Shown here piece by piece: positions 58,403-64,000 of a stretch of 64,000 nucleotides of DNA. The stretch spans positions 1 through 64,000 of the forward strand of contig QCUM01000002.1 of the NCBI GenBank assembly GCA_003210735.1, given 5' to 3'. The translations under genes and the position numbers were made by a program. Source of the stretch: Synechococcus sp. AG-679-D13. Its GTDB lineage: Bacteria; Cyanobacteriota; Cyanobacteriia; PCC-6307; Cyanobiaceae. The notes beneath the pieces were generated by a model. That model was not told the DNA's origin, made no database searches, and saw only the letters and a program-made list of their open reading frames with translations. Positions within the stretch are counted from its first letter, which is position 1; every line of letters begins with the position of its first letter.

Positions 58403-59155
58403 GTGCCCCAGCTTCGTGACAGCCGCAGTGTTTCTGTAGACGCGTTTCTGCAGGACGGTCTTGCTGTGAAGCAGCACCTCAGCCGTTATCTGCAGCTGCC
58501 GCTGGAGGTTGTTGAGCAGCGGTTGCCCACCAGCACCGATGACCTGGCCGATCTGCATCCCGGAGCGTTCCGCCCGGAGGATGCCACGACGTTCTACGAA
58601 GACACGGTCGGTACGGGGCACTTGCTGGAGCTGGCCGCCTGGCATCTCAGCAGTGCGGATTACATCGCTGACACGCTGCGTCTGCAGGGCATGGCGGTGG
58701 GGGGACAGGTGTTGGATTTCGGCGGAGGCATCGGCACGCATGCTCTTTCGGCGGCAGCTCTGCCACAGGTGGATCACGTCTGGTTTGTGGATCTCAACCC
58801 ACAAAACAGGGCGTTTGTGCAACGCCGGGCAGAGATCCTTGGTCTGGCCACCAAACTTTCGGTGTATCGCGATCTCGAAAGCACCGGTGATGTTCGCTTC
58901 GATGCCGTGGTGTGCCTCGATGTGCTGGAGCACCTGCCGGATCCATCAGCGCAGCTGACGGAATTTCATCGGCGTATGGCGCCGGAGGCCATTGCCCTGA
59001 TGAACTGGTATTTCTTCAAGGGCCACAACGGTGAGTACCCGTTCCATTTCGATGATCCGCAACTGGTGAACGGCTTCTTCCAAACACTGCAGAGTCGCTT
59101 CCTCGAGGTGTTTCACCCCCTGCTGATCACGGCCCGGCTTTACAGGAAAGCCTGA
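58403..59155 (+). CDS. SAM-dependent methyltransferase
   Basis: About 250 residues from the GTG at 58403 (a TTG at 58397 and a GTG at 58367 are alternatives; the latter overlaps the divergent truB start). The SAM-binding motif is QVLDFGGGIGTHALSAAALP. Motif post I is VWFVDLNPQNRAF, and motif IV is FDAVVCLDVLEHLPDPSAQL. The substrate is unknown; the form is of the methyltransf_11/25 type. It converges on rpmA. Confidence 0.78.
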   Translation: MPQLRDSRSVSVDAFLQDGLAVKQHLSRYLQLPLEVVEQRLPTSTDDLADLHPGAFRPEDATTFYEDTVGTGHLLELAAWHLSSADYIADTLRLQGMAVGGQVLDFGGGIGTHALSAAALPQVDHVWFVDLNPQNRAFVQRRAEILGLATKLSVYRDLESTGDVRFDAVVCLDVLEHLPDPSAQLTEFHRRMAPEAIALMNWYFFKGHNGEYPFHFDDPQLVNGFFQTLQSRFLEVFHPLLITARLYRKA

Positions 59156-59171
59156 GGACACGGCAGCACTA

Positions 59172-59202
59172 AGCCCCAGTCACCGTTTGTGGTGCTGGGG
59201 CT
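59172..59202. terminator. Bidirectional hairpin between converging genes
   Basis: AGCCCCAG-x-CACC, a six-base loop, GGTG-x-CTGGGGCT. A long GC-rich inverted repeat between the methyltransferase and rpmA stops, without a strong T-run on either strand. Confidence 0.55.
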
Positions 59203-59241
59203 GGACCAACGTTGATGCGTCTTGCCGCGATCGCGCTGCTG

Positions 59242-59508
59242 TCAGACGGCAGCAGATATGTTGATGCGCTTGCGGTTACGCAGGCCGCGGCGGATGGTTT
59301 CGAACTTCACCACACCATCGGTGAGCGCAAAAAGGGTGTCGTCCTTGCCTTTGCCGACGTTGATGCCGGGCAGCACGGAGGTGCCGCGCTGACGGATCAG
59401 GATCGAACCGGCGGACACACTTTCGCCGCCGTAGGCCTTCACACCAAGACGCTTGGAATTGGAATCGCGACCGTTGCGCGTTGAACCTGTGCCTTTCTTA
59501 TGTGCCAT
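59242..59508 (-). CDS. rpmA: 50S ribosomal protein L27
   Basis: An 88-residue protein with the L27 N-terminus ([20 protein letters not shown]) and [21 protein letters not shown]. It follows rplU by 44 bases, the normal L21-L27 pair. The N-terminus is near the peptidyl transferase centre. There is no N-terminal extension of the Staphylococcus type. Confidence 0.97.
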   Translation of the reverse strand: MAHKKGTGSTRNGRDSNSKRLGVKAYGGESVSAGSILIRQRGTSVLPGINVGKGKDDTLFALTDGVVKFETIRRGLRNRKRINISAAV

Positions 59509-59552
59509 GAGGAGGAAAAGGGGGGTGGGGCGGAAATGAAGAACCGGGAGGG

Positions 59553-59918
59553 TCAGCCGATGGCCTTGCCGCCCACGGAGATGGACTGAACCATCACCCG
59601 GGTGAGCTCCTGACGGTGACCATTCTTGCTGCGGGTCTTCTTTTTAGGGCGCATTTTGTACACGATCACCTTGGGACCGCGACGGTGGGACATGACCTTC
59701 AGCTCGACGGTTGCGTCCTTGACAAAGGGCTGACCCAGGGTTGTGCCCTTGGCATCCTTCACCAGCAGCACGTTCTCGAGCTTGATGGTGTCATCGACCT
59801 CAGCCTGAAGACGATCCAGGTCGTAGTAGCGGTTGGGCTGAACCCAGACCTGGGTGCCGGAGGCTTCAACGATGGCGTAAGCCTCGTTTGATTCGGGTGC
59901 TGTTTTGGTGTCGGCCAT
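59553..59918 (-). CDS. rplU: 50S ribosomal protein L21
   Basis: A 121-residue protein. [23 protein letters not shown] and [26 protein letters not shown] match L21. It contacts 23S rRNA domain III. The first about 12 residues form a short acidic extension seen in marine picocyanobacteria, as I recall. Divergent from kaiA with 131 bases between starts. Confidence 0.95.
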   Translation of the reverse strand: MADTKTAPESNEAYAIVEASGTQVWVQPNRYYDLDRLQAEVDDTIKLENVLLVKDAKGTTLGQPFVKDATVELKVMSHRRGPKVIVYKMRPKKKTRSKNGHRQELTRVMVQSISVGGKAIG

Positions 59919-60049
59919 GCAGATGAGACGCGGTCAGGCTCGGCGGAACCGATTTGGCCTGAGGCCGCAATCGAAAGACAAACAAAGATCTTCGACCCTC
60001 AAGCCCCCCACCGTCAACATTCAGGAACGTTTTATTCCTGACCCTGCGG

Positions 60050-60928
60050 ATGGCCAGGCCCGGCCTCACCATTGCCCTGCTGCTGCGAACCCCTGGATTG
60101 GCGCAGTCCTGCCGGCAATGGCTGCCCGAAAATCGCTACGAACCGATCGATCTTCTGACGGATGACGATCGGGATCTTGTGCAGATCCTGCATCAACGGC
60201 AGGAGGCTATTGATGCGGTGGTGATCGAGCAGGACCTGCTTGACAGCGACAGCCGGGAGCAGCTTGTGGCGGGAGGCCTTCTGTTCCCAGCGGTCCTGGT
60301 GGGAGAGGTCAAGGGGCGTGTTGATTACCACCCCGAGGAACTGCATCTTGCGGCGGATCAGCTGGCTCAACTCGGATACAACATCGATGCCGCCATCTCC
60401 CGCTTTCTGCGTCAGGGTCGCGCCGATGGCCGTTCCGAGGAACAGAGGGCCGGCGCTGTGGATCGCCTATCGCAGCGGTTGCAGGAGCGGCTGGGATACC
60501 TAGGGGTTTTTTACAAGCGAGATCCATCTCGATTCCTTGGACGGTTGTCGGCCGAGGAACGCAATGAGTTGCTCGAGTCGTTGCAGCGCACCTACCGCGA
60601 CTTACTGGCGAGCTACTTCAGTGATCCGGCGGCATCAAACCAGGCTCTGGAGAGCTTTGTGAACACGGCTTTCTTCAGTGATCTGCCGATCACGCGAACA
60701 GTGGAGATCCACGTGAACCTGATTGATGAGTTCTGGACGCAGCTGCGACTGGAGGGTCACAAAAGTGATTTTCTACAGGATTACCGCCTTGCGCTTCTCG
60801 ATGTGATGGCGCATTTGTGTGAGATGTACAGGCGTTCCGTCCCGCCGGAGATTCCTCTGGCGGGTTCGCTCACCGGTCGCAACCTGGCTGAGTCAGATCC
60901 ATCGGATGCCTCGGAGGTGTCGTCATGA
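60050..60928 (+). CDS. kaiA: Circadian clock protein KaiA
   Basis: A 292-residue full-length KaiA. The N-terminal pseudo-receiver ([20 protein letters not shown]) lacks a phosphoryl-accepting aspartate pattern. The C-terminal four-helix domain has [14 protein letters not shown]-like sequence around [17 protein letters not shown] and [20 protein letters not shown], which binds KaiC's tail and drives autophosphorylation. Prochlorococcus has lost kaiA, so its presence supports a Synechococcus origin. Its stop overlaps the kaiB start. Confidence 0.94.
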   Translation: MARPGLTIALLLRTPGLAQSCRQWLPENRYEPIDLLTDDDRDLVQILHQRQEAIDAVVIEQDLLDSDSREQLVAGGLLFPAVLVGEVKGRVDYHPEELHLAADQLAQLGYNIDAAISRFLRQGRADGRSEEQRAGAVDRLSQRLQERLGYLGVFYKRDPSRFLGRLSAEERNELLESLQRTYRDLLASYFSDPAASNQALESFVNTAFFSDLPITRTVEIHVNLIDEFWTQLRLEGHKSDFLQDYRLALLDVMAHLCEMYRRSVPPEIPLAGSLTGRNLAESDPSDASEVSS

Positions 60929-61296
60929 GTCCTCGCAAGACTTACATCCTCAAGCTCTACGTCGCTGGCAACACGCCCAATTCAATGCGGGCTCTCAAGA
61001 CCCTGCGCAACATTCTCGAAACCGAGTTCCGCGGGGTTTATGCCCTAAAGGTGATCGATGTGCTCAAGAATCCTCAGTTGGCGGAAGAGGACAAGATCCT
61101 CGCCACTCCAACGCTCTCCAAAATTCTGCCGCCACCGGTCCGCCGGATCATCGGCGACCTCTCCGATCGGGAGCGGGTGCTGATCGGCCTCGATCTGCTT
61201 TACGACGAGTTGGCAGACAACACGTTTGGCTCCGGTTATCTCGATGCCGTTGATGGGGATGACGAAATCCCCCCCGAGGAATCCACCGATTCTTAA
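60925..61296 (+). CDS. kaiB: Circadian clock protein KaiB
   Basis: A 123-residue thioredoxin-like metamorphic protein. [44 protein letters not shown] and [20 protein letters not shown] are the core. It is longer than S. elongatus KaiB because of an acidic C-terminal tail ([15 protein letters not shown]). KaiB binds the KaiC CI ring at night and sequesters KaiA. It starts four bases inside kaiA. Confidence 0.95.
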   Translation: MSPRKTYILKLYVAGNTPNSMRALKTLRNILETEFRGVYALKVIDVLKNPQLAEEDKILATPTLSKILPPPVRRIIGDLSDRERVLIGLDLLYDELADNTFGSGYLDAVDGDDEIPPEESTDS

Positions 61297-61362
61297 GCGA
61301 GGTGGTGATCACTTCGCCTCAGCTCAAGGTTCTATCTACGTTCCACTCATAAGTGTTGCGCC

Positions 61363-62901
61363 ATGCAGTTTCCTCCCACCAGCGGCCCGACTCAGATGCA
61401 GGTTCAGAAGCTCCCGACCGGAATCGAGGGCTTCGATGATGTCTGTCAGGGTGGACTCCCCGTTGGTCGCAGCACCCTGGTCAGCGGCACATCCGGCACC
61501 GGTAAGACGGTTTTCTCGCTGCACTTTTTACACAACGGCATCAAGGATTTCGACGAGCCAGGAATCTTCGTCACCTTCGAGGAGTCGCCGCTCGACATCC
61601 TGCGTAATGCCGCCAGTTTCGGCTGGAACCTGCAGGAGATGGTGGAACAGGACAAGCTGTTCATCCTGGATGCTTCCCCTGATCCCGATGGCCAGGATGT
61701 CGCGGGAAACTTCGATCTCTCCGGCCTGATCGAACGGATCAATTACGCCATCCGTAAGTACAAGGCCAAGAGGGTGGCGATCGATTCGATCACCGCCGTG
61801 TTCCAGCAGTACGACGCCGTTTTCGTGGTGCGGCGTGAGATCTTCCGCCTGATCGCCCGGCTCAAGGAGATCGGTGTCACCACGTTGATGACGACCGAGC
61901 GCATCGATGAGTACGGGCCGATTGCTCGCTACGGCGTTGAGGAATTCGTCTCCGACAACGTCGTGATCCTGCGCAACGTTCTGGAGGGAGAACGGCGTCG
62001 GCGCACGGTGGAGATCCTCAAGCTGCGCGGCACCACTCACATGAAAGGAGAATTCCCTTTCACCATGGGTGCGCATGGCATCAGCATTTTTCCGTTGGGT
62101 GCCATGCGGCTCACTCAGCGATCGTCGAATGTGCGGGTCAGCTCCGGTGTGCCACGCCTGGACGACATGTGCGGTGGAGGCTTCTTCAAGGATTCGATCA
62201 TCCTGGCCACCGGTGCCACGGGAACTGGCAAAACCATGCTGGTGTCCAAGTTCATCGAAGACGCCTGTCGCAACAAGGAGCGAGCCATCCTGTTTGCCTA
62301 TGAGGAATCCCGTGCCCAGCTGCTGCGCAATGGCACCAGCTGGGGGATTGATTTTGAGCAGATGGAACAGGATGGAATGCTCAAGATCATCTGTGCCTAT
62401 CCCGAGTCGACAGGACTTGAGGATCACCTGCAGATCATCAAGACGGAAATCAGCCAGTTCAAGCCGTCGCGCATGGCGATCGATTCGCTGTCGGCTCTGG
62501 CCCGAGGCGTGAGTCACAACGCCTTCCGCCAGTTTGTGATCGGCGTAACCGGCTACGCCAAGCAGGAGGAAATCGCAGGTTTCTTCACGAACACCTCAGA
62601 GGAGTTCATGGGCAGCCATTCGATCACCGATTCCCACATCTCCACGATCACCGACACGATCCTCCTCCTGCAGTACGTGGAGATTCGCGGTGAGATGGCC
62701 CGGGCTCTGAATGTGTTCAAGATGCGTGGCTCCTGGCATGACAAGGGCATCCGCGAATTCGTGATCACCGGTAACGGGCCGCAGATCAAGGATTCCTTCT
62801 CCAACTTCGAGCGGATTATTTCGGGTGTTCCGCATCGGGTCACCAACGATGAACGCAGCGAGTTGTCCCGCATTGCGCGAGGGGTGTCTGGCGAAGAATG
62901 A
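61363..62901 (+). CDS. kaiC: Circadian clock ATPase/kinase KaiC
   Basis: A 512-residue protein with duplicated RecA-like domains. CI has Walker A SGTSGTGKTV near residue 41-50, and CII has ATGATGTGKTM near 285. Paired catalytic glutamates (FEESPLD, YEESRAQ) are visible. The phosphorylation pair Ser-Thr lies in SHISTITDTILLLQYVE, as in S. elongatus S431/T432. The C-terminal A-loop and tail are complete (RGVSGEE). It forms the hexameric oscillator with KaiA and KaiB. Confidence 0.97.
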   Translation: MQFPPTSGPTQMQVQKLPTGIEGFDDVCQGGLPVGRSTLVSGTSGTGKTVFSLHFLHNGIKDFDEPGIFVTFEESPLDILRNAASFGWNLQEMVEQDKLFILDASPDPDGQDVAGNFDLSGLIERINYAIRKYKAKRVAIDSITAVFQQYDAVFVVRREIFRLIARLKEIGVTTLMTTERIDEYGPIARYGVEEFVSDNVVILRNVLEGERRRRTVEILKLRGTTHMKGEFPFTMGAHGISIFPLGAMRLTQRSSNVRVSSGVPRLDDMCGGGFFKDSIILATGATGTGKTMLVSKFIEDACRNKERAILFAYEESRAQLLRNGTSWGIDFEQMEQDGMLKIICAYPESTGLEDHLQIIKTEISQFKPSRMAIDSLSALARGVSHNAFRQFVIGVTGYAKQEEIAGFFTNTSEEFMGSHSITDSHISTITDTILLLQYVEIRGEMARALNVFKMRGSWHDKGIREFVITGNGPQIKDSFSNFERIISGVPHRVTNDERSELSRIARGVSGEE

Positions 62902-62914
62902 GTTGGGGATTGCT

Positions 62915-64000
62915 TCAGGCCAGTTGTTCAGTACGGGACCGTCGCTCCGCCTGCAACTGGAGTTCATCCTGATCCGCTTCTCCTAAGGGAAGGTCGAACC
63001 AGAAGGTGGTGCCCACATCCGGCTCGCTGGCCATCGCCACCTGCGCGCCGTGCTTGTCCAATATTCCGCGAACGATCGATAGCCCAAGGCCGGTACCGAT
63101 CTCGGTGTGGACGGCATTTTCGACACGGAAGAAGCGGTCGAAGATGCGTTCCTGGTCCGCTGCACTGATGCCGTAGCCCGTGTCAGCGACCTCGACGCGG
63201 AGTCTTGGCAGCGGTGAGGTGAGCTGGCAGGTGGGACCCTCAGGATCATCATTCGGCTCAGTGACGACCATCTGACAGCTGTCGGGCCATGCATAAGCCC
63301 TCAGGGCCAATACGCCTCCCGGTCGGCTGAACTTCAGAGCATTGCCCACCAGATTGTCGAGCACCTGAAGCAGCAGATCCCAGTTGGCAAGAACCTCCGG
63401 TAGATCTTCCGGGGCATCCAGCTGCAGGCGAACGTTCTTCTCGTCGGCATTGAGCCGGTAAGTGCGCAGGGTCTGCTCCATGGCCGGTCGCATGCTCATC
63501 GGCTCGAACTGCACGGCACGTCCTGATTCCAGCCGGGAGAGATCGAGCACATCGTTCACCAGACGGGTGAGGCGATCGGTCTCGGCATTGGCGACACCAA
63601 GAAATTCCTGCTTTTCCTCATCGCTCAGTTGATCCCCCATGTCGTGGAGAGTCTCCACATAGCTCTTGATGTTGAACAGCGGTGTGCGCAATTCATGGGA
63701 GACATTGCTGATGAAACGGCTCTGGGCCGCATTCAGCTCCACCTCGCGGGTGAGATCCTGCACGGTCACGGCGATTCCCTTGAGCGTTTCGCCGCTGGCA
63801 TCGCGCACGGACTGCAGCACGATTCGGAGTGTTCGTGCGGGCTCCCCAACGCTGCAGCGCAGATCTTCGCTGTCGGCGCCGCGGCTCAGCAGCAGATCGA
63901 GGGGCACATGCAGTTCGATCGCCAGCAGATCCGGCAGTTCCTCCACCAGCTCCTGTCCTTCGAGATTGCGGCCTTCCCAGCGGAACAGACGACGTGCCGT
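62915..64000 (-). CDS. nblS: NblS (Hik33/DspA)-type sensor histidine kinase, C-terminal part
   Basis: Runs off the window end; about 361 C-terminal residues are visible. They comprise the end of a PAS-like segment (RNLEGQELVEELPDLLAIEL), a dimerisation/H-box FISNVSHELRTPLFNIKSYVE, then N-box LLQVLDNLVGNALKFSRPGG, G1 VEVADTGYGIS and G2 GTGLGLSIVRGIL. Sequence and place after kaiC match NblS of marine Synechococcus, which controls high-light and nutrient-stress responses through RpaB. The sensor and membrane segments lie outside the window. Confidence 0.85.
   Translation of the reverse strand, partial: TARRLFRWEGRNLEGQELVEELPDLLAIELHVPLDLLLSRGADSEDLRCSVGEPARTLRIVLQSVRDASGETLKGIAVTVQDLTREVELNAAQSRFISNVSHELRTPLFNIKSYVETLHDMGDQLSDEEKQEFLGVANAETDRLTRLVNDVLDLSRLESGRAVQFEPMSMRPAMEQTLRTYRLNADEKNVRLQLDAPEDLPEVLANWDLLLQVLDNLVGNALKFSRPGGVLALRAYAWPDSCQMVVTEPNDDPEGPTCQLTSPLPRLRVEVADTGYGISAADQERIFDRFFRVENAVHTEIGTGLGLSIVRGILDKHGAQVAMASEPDVGTTFWFDLPLGEADQDELQLQAERRSRTEQLA

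Overview
The window looks like the chromosome of a marine Synechococcus (picocyanobacterium, probably subcluster 5.1). Reasons: a phycobilisome core linker (apcE) start, an ATP synthase split into two operons with b and b' subunits, PSRP-3, psbV with its cytochrome c signature, plant-type ferredoxins, the kaiABC clock, an NblS-type kinase, and a dense, GC-rich, short-intergenic layout. Species assignment is inference.

Layout. 1-7.2 kb: apcE N-terminus (minus), a methyltransferase, then the large ATP synthase operon (atpI-like, a, c, b', b, delta, alpha, gamma). 7.3-18.4 kb: ferredoxin, DUF3326, YchJ-like, alanine dehydrogenase, NAD synthesis (nadE, nadD), a dynamin/Era-like GTPase, a CNNM/CBS protein, an Xaa-Pro peptidase, a Ca2+/H+ antiporter and a HAD phosphatase. 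18.4-23.3 kb: PSRP-3, the second ATP synthase operon (beta, epsilon; minus), then groES-groEL under a CIRCE operator.

23.3-33.0 kb is an AT-richer integrative element inserted exactly at the 3' end of groEL. The last 16 bp around the groEL stop are repeated perfectly at the far end, with a second near copy 21 bp before it. Both ends carry GTTTGGAAC repeats that look like integrase arm sites. Inside are a tyrosine recombinase, a serine recombinase, a ParB-nuclease/DNA methylase fusion, a candidate HUH Rep-like protein, a ribbon-helix-helix protein, several small unknown proteins, and a secreted BspA-type leucine-rich-repeat gene flanked by 34-bp inverted repeats. 33.0-37.5 kb is a second AT-rich islet of cell-surface glycan genes: two SGNH-like proteins, a GSCFA protein, a sulfotransferase and a family-2 glycosyltransferase.

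37.5-64 kb returns to core genome: secG, gpmI, pyrR, an Hsp70-like protein, rpoZ, murD, tRNA-Val, a photosystem-II S4 protein, serA-prmA, petF, psbV, rnz, a SpoIID protein, nagB-like, a Nif11 peptide, yebC, truB, rpmA/rplU, kaiABC and the C-terminal part of an NblS-like kinase that runs off the end. Several short genes and sites were read directly from the sequence: two overlapping tiny membrane-protein ORFs next to psbV, small genes in the element, a DnaA-box-like inverted pair near 43.7 kb, and a duplicated minus-strand terminator module near 51.6 kb. No CRISPR array or rRNA operon is present.
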